Assembly (NCBI RefSeq): GCF_910596095.1
Contig: NC_056553.1
Coordinates: 25,120,725 to 25,184,724 of the forward strand
Source of the DNA: Thunnus maccoyii
Taxonomy: Eukaryota > Chordata > Actinopteri > Scombriformes > Scombridae
Length of the DNA: 64,000 nt
Direction: 5' to 3'
Position numbers and translations under genes: made by a program. Positions within the stretch are counted from its first letter, which is position 1, and each line of letters starts with the position of its first letter. Below, in pieces: positions 30,517 through 42,540 of this stretch. The notes beneath the pieces were generated by a model. That model searched no databases. It had not been told where the DNA came from and saw only the letters and a list, made by a program, of their open reading frames with translations.

Positions 30517-31105
30517 AATAATTTACTTGAACTTGAACCCTGGCGTGTGTTTACCTGAATTTATGCCGCCTACAGTGAATCTGCTTCTGTTCACTTCCAC
30601 TTGCATCCTTCCATTGTCTTTTCATGCAGTACAGCACCTATAGAATATACTAAACACACCTTAAGAATGAATGATGATTGATTTTCTTTGGATAGTACAG
30701 GCTCGGAAGGCTACAGTGAAACAGAATATGATTAAGAGCTGGAGGAGAAGAGAGAAGGGGAGGATAAAGCGTCAGAAGAAACAGTAAATAAAGCAGTCAT
30801 CAGCAGTGGAGAACAGTGTGAATCCTTCAGCTTCACCTGCTCCTTGTTTACCTGGATCTGCAGCACAGTGAGTACTACAAATGTCTGCTTGTCATGTTTT
30901 CAGTGTTTATCAGCTGAGGATTACTGTCTGTCTGACCACAAATCCTAACAGCAGCATAACTATTCTGGCTGAGCAGCGCTGCTGACTGCCTGCTCCACTT
31001 GTGTACTGAAGCTCCACCTTTCACCTCACAGCCTTACATCCTCCATGATAGAACTCGCTGGCACCCATTAAGACAGGCTGGCTCTAATAGTCTAATGTCC
31101 ACATG

Positions 31106-31107
<2 letters not shown>
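30517..31107. other. Unassigned sequence
   Basis: Purine-rich around 30,740-30,790. A donor-like 'CACAGTGAGTACT' at about 30,865 has no supported exon. Confidence 0.4.
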
Positions 31108-31172
<65 letters not shown>

Positions 31173-31178
31173 ACACAT
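31108..31178. repeat. (CA)n microsatellite
   Basis: More than 30 CA units with TA interruptions at the 3' end. Confidence 0.97.
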
Positions 31179-32120
31179 ACAACCATTTATGGTCCCCAAC
31201 GAGCCACTAAATGGCTCTGATGGATAGGTGTGGGGGAGCTGCCTCATTTTCTCTCCTGGACCATAAAGGGCTGCTCGGCCATTTTCAGCAGCCCACTGGT
31301 CAAACAGCCATCTATCTCACCTTCACACTGCCATAAATCTGACTGCTCCTTTATCCGCCCTCTCCCTTATTCGATGCCCCTCTCCCACTCTGTCTCTTTG
31401 TCTTTCTTTATATATTATCTTTTGTTTGTTCTGTCTATGTCACAATTCAAACTGGAGAGTTTATCAGGAAGCCTCCTAATATTACTGCTCCACTGACACT
31501 AATGTCTTAATGATACTGGCTAGTTGGTTAACACATATCAGAGTTTTACTTCTAGTTATTCTTCATGGAGGCAGAGCAGCTCTGGAGATTAATGTTATCT
31601 TTTTGGTTGAATTAAATCTCATTGGGCAGCTTCAAAAAGTTCTGGCTTAAATAAAATGATAATTCCAGTTAATTTCACTTCAGATTAGTGCATACACACA
31701 ATGTACAAAGAGGGATTATTATTAGTGATATTTCAGGTGCACCCACAGTTTAACCTCCAAATAAAGCTCTTTAGATGATCTGGATAAAGTGTTTACAACC
31801 TGTCTGATCACCTGTATTTCTTCCTCTGTCTCTGGTTGTCTTACAGTGATGTTGCTGCATTCTCACATCTCAGCATTTAACTGGATGATTACAATGTTAT
31901 TATAACTGATAGAACCAATGGCCAAAACTGCAACAATGAGACTCAAGTTGTACAATTTGAAATTTGTACAAGTTGTAATACAATTTAATAGTTTTCCTCT
32001 GGGAAAAGAAAACAATTCTGGCTAAAATTAGGTCCTGATAGGATACAGATGAATTTTAATCTTGCAGTAATATCATGAATTTGACTGTACAAATATTCTT
32101 TCAGTTTGAGGTTGTTTTTT
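31179..32120. other. Unassigned; possible constrained block at 31,185-31,350
   Basis: 31,185-31,350 is repeat-free and GC-balanced ('AACGAGCCACTAAATGGCTC', 'GGACCATAAAGGGCTGCTCG'). The first of these holds a small GAGCCA...TGGCTC inverted repeat. The rest is AT-rich with nothing recognised. The 88-codon ORF has no known domain. Confidence 0.3.
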
Positions 32121-32250
32121 TTCCTCCCCTCACAAAACAGATGGACTACTGTGTCTGTATTTTATTTCTTGTTTCTGTCTTTTATTGTGAGGCTCTTTGT
32201 GACATCAGATCTTGCCAGGTGCTATGAAAATAAACTTTACTTACTTATAA
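32121..32250 (+). mobile_element. LINE-like 3' tail
   Basis: 'GTGAGGCTCTTTGTGACATC', 'GATCTTGCCAGGTGCTATGA' and 'AAATAAACTTTACTTACTTA' match the 3' end of an L2-type LINE (GCTCTTTGTGAC...GGTGCTATATAAATAAACTT followed by a short TTAC repeat). Confidence 0.65.
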
Positions 32251-33469
32251 CATGGACTCACTTAACTGCAAATGTTTCACTTTTGTTGAAGCATTAACTC
32301 ATTTCTATGTCACGTTTAATCTGAGCACATTGTGAGAATTCTCTTAATTTATCTTAATAGAATACAGCAGGAGAAAGCTGCAGAACAGTGGCTCTGTGAA
32401 GACTAACTGCTGTCATAACAACAGAGGTTACATCTTACACATAATGAAGCACACAACACAGAGACAGCAGTAAAAGATGCCAATATAGCAGTTCTTTAGC
32501 AGGGAGGGAGGGGAGGAAATGATCAGTCAGATAGCTATCTGTGGATACAACTCTTTATGGTCTGAAGAATACAAAGATGGATTCCTTTCAGACACCTTTA
32601 TTCTCCACATATGTCACACAGTTTCTTTCTATAAGGTGGTAACTGCTACTGTACAAACCTAAAGTGAGAGCAGAAAGAAAAATGTTTCCATGCCTTGTTA
32701 AGTGTACAGTGTGTGAGTGTGAACAAGCTCCGTCATCAAGTTTCTGACACTGAAAAAGCTTTAATCAAGAGTTATGCTTTCATGAGTGAATCAGAGCAGA
32801 ATACATGAAGTTTACATCGCCAGTTTGTTTACTGTTGTTATTATTACAAGCTTGTCTAACTCACACTGCAGAAAAAAATGATAATGTGAAACATTATAGA
32901 TTTAGTCTCCCATTTCTTTTGTGATTCGGTGTTACAATTGGTCTGTCATATATACATAGACACATTAAAAACTTGTACTGTCACTGACTGGCTGTGAGCA
33001 AAAGCACCCCAGCAGTCAGACTCATGCTAATAAAGGGAAACACAATAATAATACAGCAGATCTCGGAGCCACTGGTGATGATGTCACAGTACATTACATA
33101 TGTCCTACTGTCTGAGTTTATTTTTTTATTTTTTTCCAGAGTCGATAAAGTATGACATTCTATGTAGTATTGAACAGACATTTTTAAAATATAGTGGTCA
33201 GTGTGATTATTTGTTCTTTTTAACTAAATTAGATTTTATGTATTTCTTATATTGTTTTGTTATTAATTCGCTATTTAATTAAAGCAATACTGGACATTCA
33301 TTATTATCATTAATGATGAATGAATGAATGAATGTTTAATTAATTAAGAAATAATAATAATATATGTATTTTTTTTTCAATGCTGGTCCTCCTCACTATA
33401 CACCGACTTGTATATTTTCAAAGTAATATTTTAACCAACACCAGGCATAAAAACCTGGGGATCTGTGTC
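32251..33469. other. Unassigned AT-rich sequence with short (AATG)n
   Basis: (AATG)n lies at about 33,313-33,333. No gene recognised. Small ORFs around 32,981-33,282 occur on both strands. Confidence 0.4.
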
Positions 33470-33860
33470 ATCACACTGATGATGATTTGATGTTGAAATG
33501 ACACATTTTTTTAATTATCATTATTCTGCTGCCATTTAATGCACAACTGAAGGGGCATCTTGTTTCTGTCTGCAGTGATGACGTTTCTACCAGTGGTAAT
33601 GCCATTTCTGCCCACAGTGATGACGTCTGGTGACATCAGTAGCCGAGGTAACGAGATCAGTGATGATAATGACATGATCATATCTGGACATAGTGATGAC
33701 ATTTTTATCTGAAGTGATGATGATGATGTTAACATGTGCAGTGGTAGTGTTTCAGCTAACAGTTAAGATGATGATATGTTATTTGCAGTGATGACTACCA
33801 GTATCCAGCCAACCTCTCAACCCATGGTGATGATATTTTCTGTCGCAAACTGACAACATG
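33470..33860. repeat. Degenerate minisatellite, 'AGTGATGAC(A/G)TTT' core, period about 25-35 bp
   Basis: Cores include CAGTGATGACGTTTCTAC (33,575), CAGTGGTAATGCCATTTCTG, CAGTGATGACGTCTGG, TAGTGATGACATTTTTATC, AAGTGATGATGATGATG, CAGTGGTAGTGTTTC, CAGTGATGACTACC and ATGGTGATGATATTTTC. Spacing is irregular. Several units contain a TGACGT or TGACATCA word. The 74-codon minus-strand frame is a product of the repetition. Confidence 0.7.
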
Positions 33861-34921
33861 TCAATGTGTGGTGATGTTTCATGTCGTTAATATTGCATTT
33901 ATACCCACAACTATGTCACCTAAGCCGATGGTGTTGACAATTCAAGGTGTGGTTGTCTTAGTCTCATTAGTTCATCACTGAAAGTAATGAAATTGGAACC
34001 CAAAACCTACCTTTAATGACAAAAATCATTTCAACATGCTTAGCTGGTTTTGTTGAGAACAGTAACTCAACATGCAGCAGCTTCATCAATAAGATTGATG
34101 ATGATTTCATGTAAAAACAAAACCGTACTTGTTTATTTGCTTTCTATTTGGTAATACTGTGCATCCATTAATTTCTGATAGTGAAGCTAAGTGCCACAGT
34201 TTTCATCCAAGCAGGTCCACTTACAATAGTATAATTTATTATTTCCAGGAGAATAACTGCAGGATTGTTTGTTTGTCAGAGTACATCCTTTGACAGTTCT
34301 ATTTAGCTTAATTTGTGTATGATTTACCAGTCTTGATGATTCTATAATTAAATTGTCAAAGTGAGTGAAGAGATGGTCACTAATGTGGGAGATAAATAAT
34401 GCACATGGTCATATTTACTCTTCAGCGTGTCTAGAACATGCAGAGTATGTCAAACCACCATTGAGTGGACCAAACCTAAAGCTGAATATGATGTTAATTT
34501 AACTTGTACAATTAAATTGAAAAATAAACCCAGAAGAAAAAACAATAATTAAAACCGTGTTCTCAGATTGTGTTGACAGGTCGTGATGAACGACTGGACT
34601 TTGCACCTTGAGGGTTTCCAGCGAGCAGTACCTGTGGCCGTGTACAGTACTGTGAAATTGAGCTTTGCTTGGTGTGCTGCAGCCACACTCATAGCATCCA
34701 TGCCTCTATGACCAGAACATGGAGGTGACAAACATTTGTAATTTATGGCTTTCTGCAAAAAATTCATAAACTATTTAGAAATACACCTTTTTTTTTTAGT
34801 TAAAAGTAATGCTGCCTGTATTATGTTGTATGTCAGTCATTCATTAAAAAACACTCAAACTGAACACAAAGACCAACGCAAATTGCTACATGGAATTAGG
34901 GTGGAGTTAGGATCTTCAGAG
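33861..34921. other. Unassigned sequence
   Basis: No gene recognised. The 72-codon minus-strand frame at 34,549-34,767 resembles no family that I know. Confidence 0.4.
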
Positions 34922-35100
34922 AGTTGGTGTTAACTGCACGCACACTCAGTCTCTCTCACTCTGTCTCTGTCTCAAATTTTTCAAGCTTGTGAGGCTTGAA
35001 TGATATTGAATCAAAATTGAATGATATCAAGGGTGAAATCAGACACTGGCGGGAGGGGGGGGGGGGTCAAGTGGGGTTGGGGTGGTAGGCTTATAATGTC
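34922..35100 (+). repeat. Interspersed repeat, copy 2 of the pair (first at 2467)
   Basis: Same block order as 2467-2640, here with a less pure TC tract, 'TTCAAGCTTGTGAGGCTTGA', an extra 'TTGAATCAAAATTGAATG' spacer, 'ATGATATCAAGGGTGAAATC', a G12-like run and 'AGTGGGGTTGGGG'. Confidence 0.75.
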
Positions 35101-38100
35101 CTGACAGAGCTGATGGAGCTCAGGATTCATCCATAAGCGTTGCTTTATTACAAATAATTCATCCATATAAACCTGAATCTGTGTGTAACAGCTGACCTGT
35201 GTAGATGTGTAACAGAACACAGAACATTAATTACTGTCTGATCCTGACCAATCCACTGTTAATGAAGTTGCCACTGCTGTGCTGCGTGCGTTAATGCTCA
35301 CAGCCTCTTTCTCAGTTTGGAGATACATTTATGGTTTCAGCTGCTGTGTGACACACAGCCAGCTGTGGGCAACAAACAGAACATCAGTACTGATCCCGGA
35401 TACATTCATTGATACCTGGACAACATTATAAAAGAAACAAAATACATGAAAGCTGGTTTGTGATTGTGGAGAGCTCTGTGTGTGCACATCTCTGAAGACG
35501 CAATTTGAGGCTTTTGTGCTCTCTGCAGTTTTCACTATTGACCAATCTGTGTGCTCAATGTAGAGGAAAGCCTGAAACACTGGATACTGCTCTGTTCACT
35601 CAAACAGACACGAAACAAGGGCAAACTGCACTCAGCTGCAAAACTTGATGGGTGTGTTTGTGCTGGCATATCATTAGCACAACATCTTTTGTGAATAGGT
35701 CCTTAAAACGGGGCAGATTGCAGGTACAAATGCCGCACAATTCACAGTGCTATTAGCGGGCGCAATCCATTCTTTGTGGATTCGGCCCTATGTGTTCAAT
35801 GGTTTACTTGTTTAGTTTGGCAGCTGCTTTCCTTAAACCTGTCCTATTGCTCATTTGTCTGCTCCTTTGTTGTGCCTTTTGTTTGACTATGCTGTCATTT
35901 TGTTGGATTCTGTCTAAATCTGTGGAGTCAGATTATGTAAATAACCGTGTCAGCACACAGCAGCACAGTGCCAGCAATTATTTTCTGTCTGTCAAAATGA
36001 AGGATGGTGTTGAAATCTTTCAAAGCTTATAAAATGTGGTAAATGACATAGTGACTCCTGATTCACTCCATCTCCGGACTGTCAGAGCACAGTGCCACAG
36101 AGCGAACAGCTTTGGATGGGAACAAAATGGTTTGATTGGTCACAGCTGACACCGACTCCCACCACATCTACTGATATTGCACTTCTTCTGATCCCTCAAG
36201 TTAATGTTTATAAATTACAAAAACTCAGTTAGCACAGCGCTTGGGGTCGTGCCACATGTGTCTGACCACCTTGTGCTCCTGTGATACAAGCACAGAGCCG
36301 TCGGTGTGTTTTGATTACATCAGTGATGCAGTCATGGTCATCTCATTTCCAGGTCTGGGAGCTGCACTGTTTCTAAACATCCTTTTAGTCAAGGATACTT
36401 TTCCCTCTTATTACAACTCTGATTATGTTGCCTGGCACTTTCCACTCAGACTGCACGTCTGTCTGTTTTCCTCCAGCAAACATGCTTTCTCAGGGTTTTG
36501 GATATGCATGACTACAGCCTTTGGGAGTGTGAAAGGCTTCCCTTCTCACACTCTCCCACCAAGGAAAATAAATTCTCTTCCCAGAATAAGACAGCGAGGA
36601 TGTGCTCTGACCCTGCGGGCTCTTTGTAATCAACACGGTGTGACTGCAGAGACGCCAAAAGATGCGTGAAGCCCAGCATGGCGCAGCGTCACACTGAAAG
36701 ACAAACCATCCCTCCCTCTCTGTCGGGTGAATGCTGATGGCCTGTTGTATGATGCAGTCAGATCTCTGTGGAATCCAAACATTTGACTAAAATACAGATA
36801 TAATATCAAAACTCATTATCCACATAGGTGTACATGAATTTCTTCTAGTTTGATTGTAGCATTTCTTTAATAATGTTAATGTTAAATATCACAAAATATC
36901 AGATAATCATTACCTTCAATTCCAATAAAGGTCAACAGAAGTTTGCTCTGCTAGGATCACATGACAGAGTTACATACTTAAGTCACGCCGAGGAATAAAG
37001 TGTGATGTGTTAAGTAGACCAGTAAGTAGACAGAGCCAGTAAGTAGACCTTGAGTTAATATTTTCTGTGTCAAAAACAAAGAAGTTCCTATGTAGACTGA
37101 TCCTCAAATATTAATTAATCCAATTTTTTGTGAACCCTAAGACAGATATGTTTTTTGTCTTCAAGTGAGTGAAGACTGATGACAGTGTGAGGAGCTTTAT
37201 GCTTGAATCTCCTCACAAAACACACCTGACACCTACTTCCACACTACCTGGTACTGAATTCCTATCCAACACTTCTGGTATGAAATTATTGACTTTATCC
37301 CTCCTCCTGAGGAGCCGCATCTAACTGTCTCCTCTCTCTGTCTGCTCGGAGTAACATCAACAGTTAACAAATTGACTACATTTCTGCTGCCATTAAAATG
37401 TAAACCCCACTACTTATTAACTCCTTATAGTCCTGAGCCAACTATCGTCAATTTTATTTTATTTTTTTCGCTGTTATTACTTATATTATTATTGCTACAA
37501 TATTGGTGCCAACCTCAGTAACAAGTACACAGTTATTACGCTCATAAATCAAAAAAACTAAATCTCCATTTTTTAAAAATGTTTTTTTGTGTCTTCGTTT
37601 GTTTTTTGTTTTTTTGTTTTACAGACCTTTACACGTGCATTCATACTTACCGCAGCCACACATAGCACCACAATTTATCTGGTACATAATGAACTGAACC
37701 TCCCACACCTTCCCTGTAACTATATAGTGTGGATGTCATAAACTGTTTTGGTGTTCTATCTTAATGTCTGTACTTTTTGACACATCTACCATTGTCTAAG
37801 TCTGTCTGATGTCCTTTTTTTTTGTCATATTGCACCAATAAAAAAAAAGGTTTCTGGCATGAAAATTGTTACATTTAAAATATGAAGTTCATGCTGAATG
37901 TCAAAGTGTAATGTCACAAATTGAAAAACCCCTTTTGTTAGTGTTGTCTTTCTCATTTCAGTACTCTTAAAGGAGCTTTTTATGTCTTCAGCTCATACTG
38001 AAACCTGGATACACAGTAGTAGACTGAGCACAACTGAGGTCTCACACAGTTTTGAAATACTGTCCTTGTCAGCACAGAGGAGGTGAATGAAATTTCATTT

Positions 38101-38924
38101 GTGGTTTTGAAAAAATCCATTTAAAATGACATAAACAAAACCTGCTTGTTTTTCCAAAAAACAATATTCCTGTTATTCTGGATAATACACAGATTTCGCT
38201 GTCAACAGATTTCAGAAGGCTCTTGCACACCTATTCTGTTCAGTTTGTTTTAAACAAACTTTGACGTCTCAGCTGATGTAAAAGCTGTCAATCAAACTCT
38301 GGTGGAGACTAAACAACCAGACTGAGGATGCCTGAAAAGGAGAGAGAAGCAAACAGACCGACCACAAGACATGTGCGTTTAGCAATTCAAAGAAGCTATC
38401 TTTATAATTATGTAATATCATTTGGTAACTATGGTGACATGTAAGCACATCACGTGGCAATGAGAATTTTCCCTGACGGATCAGAAAGTAAAAAACAGGG
38501 TGTGATGTGTATTTCATCAGTCACCATCCCCTCTTAATATTACAGTACAAGATACCTCCTTGTTGTCTTGCTTTCTACGTATCTGTCAGTATTCATGACA
38601 GCTGAGCTCCAGTTACAGTCTGGACTATTAATGACCATAATCAGTTGTTTCTTCATGAGCTCAGAGAAGATAAACACATCACTTACAACCTGCCTGACAT
38701 ATATAAAGTCCTGGATGGTCATTTAAATGCAGATCAAATTGAAATGAAGGTCTTTTGCCTTAAAGCACATCAGGAAAACACAAATCTAAACTTCATTTCC
38801 ATAACATAACATAAGACAGCCCTTCTGTCAGTTCAGGAGTATCACTAGATGTTTTCTTTCATTTCAGGTAGCATTTAATGCCTTTCTTTCCAGCCCATTG
38901 GAATTCCACAGAAATCAATCAAAC
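35101..38924. other. Long unassigned stretch
   Basis: About 3.8 kb with no gene or repeat that I can name. The 142-codon frame at 36,241-36,669 starts at TTG and has no recognised domain. A poly-T/poly-A pair at 37,814-37,850 with AATAAA-like text could be a weak retro-insert tail. Confidence 0.4.
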
Positions 38925-39195
38925 ACCTCCAGCTTGTGCAAAATACAGTCCTGCTTCCAGGATTCTCAGTAACTAGAAAATATGATCATATTTCTCTTGT
39001 TTTGGCCTCCTTACACTGGTTACCTTGTGGCCTTCCACTGGTCCAGACTGGAGACAGAGGGTTGCAGGGTGTTTGCAGACAGGGGTCCAAAACTTTGCAA
39101 TAACCTTCCACTGGAAATTAGACATGCAAGCTCAGTGTCCTCTTTTAAATTTCCATCAAAGACTTATTTTTATTTATTAGCTTTTTATTAGTTTT
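38925..39195 (+). pseudogene. L2-type LINE, C-terminal end of ORF2
   Basis: The plus strand reads 'HLQLVQNTVLLPGFS', 'YDHISLVLASLHWLP', then in another frame 'GDRG', 'GPKLCNNLPLEIRHASSVSS' and 'FKFPSKTYF'. In L2-clade LINEs these are the blocks after the RT domain (LQLVQN-AARVLT, ITPVLKSLHWLPV, APKLWNSLPLELR, SFKSKLKTHLF). The usual middle section is deleted and there is a frameshift. The following T-rich DNA fits the 3' UTR. Confidence 0.8.
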
Positions 39196-40469
39196 ACACT
39201 GGTGTTTGATTTATTTACTTTGGTTTGTTTATTTCCATATGTTCTCTTGTTATTTAAACTTTCTTTTACATAACTGAACTAATTACGTAATAGTAAATAT
39301 AATTAGTAATTTTCTTTTTTCTTTTCTTTTCTTCTTTCTAAAAGTGCAGCATGATGCATTGCTGTTAGTCAGTTACCTGTCAGTTGTGACTACAAGTTTG
39401 CAGCTCTAAGTCATTAACACCAAACAGACCAGAACTGAAAAGCAACAAAGGATCTTTTTTTTTTTTTCTTTTGTCCAGACCGACTGACCCAAACTACAGG
39501 TGTGAAGATGACCATAGAAAGTAGTTGAAAACTGCTCACAGTGAGCTCTGTGGATTAACCGGTTACACTGTCTCTTTAATTTGGGTGAACAGACCATTTA
39601 ATGTGAAATGTTATGTTCTTGGTTCTCTTTTTGATGACACTTGAAGACTGGCAGCTAAGCACACCTACCGAGCGCACCATTCAGCACCATGGACAGCACC
39701 TCAGCAGATGAAAAATTATGTTTTGCTTCCCAAAATCCACCAAGGTACTTTCAGTGTGCACAAGCGCAGGCTGCCTGCTAAACGGTCGGCTGTGACAAAT
39801 TCTCTGCCAGCTTTATTTTTTAATTTTTTTTTTTTTTTAAACAAAAAAAGTATAAATCTCTTTGTGGCCTATAAATAACTTTAAAGGTTAGGGCTAAGGA
39901 CACACATATTCACAAGATTCCTTCCTTTATAGTTAGATAACATAAAAATAACTTTAACTTACATCTTAGCAACCACAAGCTGGTTGGTTACAAAATGAGT
40001 TTACAATTGCTACAACTGTTAACTAAACGTATAAACACACAAAACATTAAATTCACCATTGCACCTTGTTAATAACGAAAACCGAGAGAGAGCCTTTAAA
40101 GTAAGTTACCTTTAAGAGGATTTTTACATTTTGTAGTCTTTCTTCTTAGTTTCTTTTCTGGAGCTCTCAGCTCTCAGGGAAACCACCGTTTATGTTTGGC
40201 CATCTTAATATGATCTTTTATATCGATATTTCAACTGTGTATGACCAAAAATGTACCACAAGCTTCATAGAAATAACACAACTTATGTTGTTGACAGCTT
40301 GACAACAACACATTGATTGATGGACATACATGCAGACAAATCAGTATTGAATCCAGACACGTGTTGCATTGTTTATGTTTTTTACATTGGGTTAGGTAAT
40401 AATGAGTGGGACAGAACATGATAAATGTTTGTGTAAGCGCTGAAAACTAGTATAATATTATAAATATTA
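39196..40469. other. LINE 3' UTR-like T-rich DNA, then unassigned sequence
   Basis: 39,196-39,340 is T-rich, as expected after an L2 ORF2. The rest has A/T runs (39,822-39,848) and nothing recognised. Confidence 0.4.
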
Positions 40470-40590
40470 TTTTAATTGTGGTGAAATCTGGGACATTTTA
40501 GTGTTTTACAGATATTTGTCAGAACTCAGGACACCCAACTTGAAACCAGGACAATCCTGGACAAACCAGGACATCTGGTCACCATAATAG
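40470..40590 (-). mobile_element. DNA transposon terminus ('GGTGACCAGATGTCCTGG')
   Basis: The minus strand reads 'ATGGTGACCAGATGTCCTGG', 'TTTGTCCAGGATTGTCCTGG' and 'TTTCAAGTTGGGTGTCC'. This closely resembles a vertebrate DNA-transposon end with reiterated GTCCYGG words. Only about 120 bp are seen. Confidence 0.5.
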
Positions 40591-40639
40591 TTTGTGACTT
40601 AAGGCCTTGGTTGGCTAAAGTCTCTACATCCTGGAGGTA

Positions 40640-41070
40640 CTGAATGATACATTTCAGCTCTTTTTTCACATCACCCCTGCTGTTGTTTTCTCAGACTCTT
40701 ACCCCAACTCTAAATCCTCATCTGTGATTTTTCTTCAGCGGGCATTTGCAATAAAATTTCCAATCTCCTTAATGTAAGCCTCCCTGGATATCCGAGCATC
40801 TGCTAAATGCCTGAAATGTAAAACTCAGGGCTCAGACGGAAGTTTGTCTGCAGCCGGTGTGATGTCGCTCAGGGTTTAACCGTGCGTCTTGTGTTGTTCG
40901 ACAACTGCGCCGGATAAGAGGCGGCTGTGTATGAATGGCACCAGGCCATAAGGAGCGAATGTGATTACATTTAATTAACAGTTCTCTCATCTGGGCCTGA
41001 TTACTGACCAGATGATAACAAAGAGTAGCGGTTACTGTCACTGCCAGGTGTGTGTATGAGGGGTGTATGT
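40640..41070. promoter_or_regulatory. Candidate conserved noncoding element (sequence impression only)
   Basis: Repeat-free, with CpG-containing segments ('GCAGCCGGTGTGATGTCGCT', 'ACTGCGCCGGATAAGAGGCG') next to homeodomain-type 'TTTAATTAACAG' and 'CTGATTACTGACC'. An 80-codon minus-strand frame shows no domain. It stands out from the AT-rich surroundings. Confidence 0.25.
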
Positions 41071-41354
41071 CCATGAAAGAGATTATCCACGTCTGTTCAT
41101 TGTGTTTATGTTAGTGTGTGAGCATGTTTCTGTGTGTGCAACAGTATAAAGGACTGTACTAAAATTATTTGGGGATGGGAGTGTGTTTTTATATTTTAGA
41201 GGGTAGTTTTTGTGAGTGCAGGGGAGGGTTTTTTCATCATTTTGTTTTGTATTTGGCCATAGGCACAGAACAACATCCTGACTCTGTATCATGGCTTCAT
41301 TTTCATTGTCAAATCAGCTAGTTAATAGAACCAATATGTCAGTTTTGAGAAACA
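41071..41354. other. Unassigned sequence
   Basis: No feature recognised. Confidence 0.4.
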
Positions 41355-41850
41355 GATTAAGCCGGAGTCAGACTACAGGAGCTAACTGATTTTGAGATCA
41401 GGTTGCATCACGCACATAAGGAGAAACCTCAGAGATGCTCTTCTCTCTAATGTCAAGCATGCACACACTACAAGTTTGTAAAATAATAGCTCATCATACA
41501 CTACAGGATATTATTAAGATTATCATGCCACAGGGAGCAATGCACCACCTCATGTGATCTCACGTGATGTCACGGGGAAGTAGATGTAAACAAAATGCTT
41601 TGCAGTGAGAAAAAAACAAAAGCAGAAGACTAAACGAGTCTGGATGAAATAATGGTCGGGGAGATGCGGTCAACACGGGTTGTCTGTTCTTCAGCGAGAA
41701 CTGGAGGTGAGATTTTAACTGTCAGTTTTAATGTCTGTCAACAGTAGTATACTAGCCAACATTAAGCTCAAGGGCTAGAATGTTTACTGTTGCTTGGCAA
41801 CACCATCAGCTCTTTCTCGTTGGCTATTGTGGTCCTTCTCGGAAAATAGT
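41355..41850. mobile_element. MITE-like repeat ('CAGACTACAGGA' type)
   Basis: It begins 'CGGAGTCAGACTACAGGAGC'. A related 'GGTTCAGACTACACAATATT' begins at 63,901. The interior includes 'GCGGTCAACACGGGTTGTCT', 'TTTTAATGTCTGTCAACAG' and a GTTGCTTGGCAAC palindrome at 41,788-41,800. It has no coding sequence. Confidence 0.5.
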
Positions 41851-42540
41851 GATGTAATTATTATATACAATATGCATATTGTATATAATATTAAAAGGGA
41901 CATATTCTGCAAATTTCCAGTTTTTACTTTTATTCTGGGGCTCTACTAGATTATCTTTACATGATTTGCAGTTAAAGAACTCTTTATTATGAGCCCATTC
42001 TATTCATTTTTCCAGCCTCGGGAAGCTGCCCTTTCACAGGTTCTTTACTCAAAATGTCAACTTCTCAAACCATCTATACATGTTCAGGCCCGTATCCAAG
42101 CAGAAACAAAGACTATGAAACAGACGGCCGTTTATGGACATGTGCAACGACATGATGTCACCACATGTAATCATCTCATCTCATGTCAGACAAAGCCCAG
42201 GTATTAATGATAAAAAGAAGCAGTACTAATACTGTTATACTGAGCTAAAGAGCTCTTCGATGCCACAAGATTAAATAATAAATATCAATTTCATTAAATG
42301 CTTTTCAGCAGTCAGTCCTTTACGTTTCAATGTATATAATACTCAAAAGTTGCTATGACAACACATAGACTAATTACACTGATTAAACCATGACTGAAAT
42401 TCAACAATAATGAAGGTCAGTCTGAGCGAGGAAGAAACAACCACTGTGTCCTGATCATGGGAATAGAGACACAACTTCTTCTGTCTGTCTTCACAACAAT
42501 ATTTTTTCATTCACTTATTTTTAATATTGCTATAGACTTT
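41851..42540. other. Unassigned sequence
   Basis: Contains a TATACAATATGCATATTGTATA palindrome-like stretch at about 41,864-41,888 (ATACAATATGCATATTGTAT), otherwise nothing recognised. Confidence 0.4.

Noticed and set aside
30840-30870. Possible noncoding first exon ending at CACA|GTGAGT
   Set aside because: No promoter, CpG island or partner exon could be identified.
33470-33860. Possible CRISPR-like array
   Set aside because: Units are irregular and degenerate without constant repeats and unique spacers, and the window is vertebrate.
36241-36669. 142-codon plus-strand open frame
   Set aside because: It starts at TTG, shows no domain, and no splice or conservation argument supports it.
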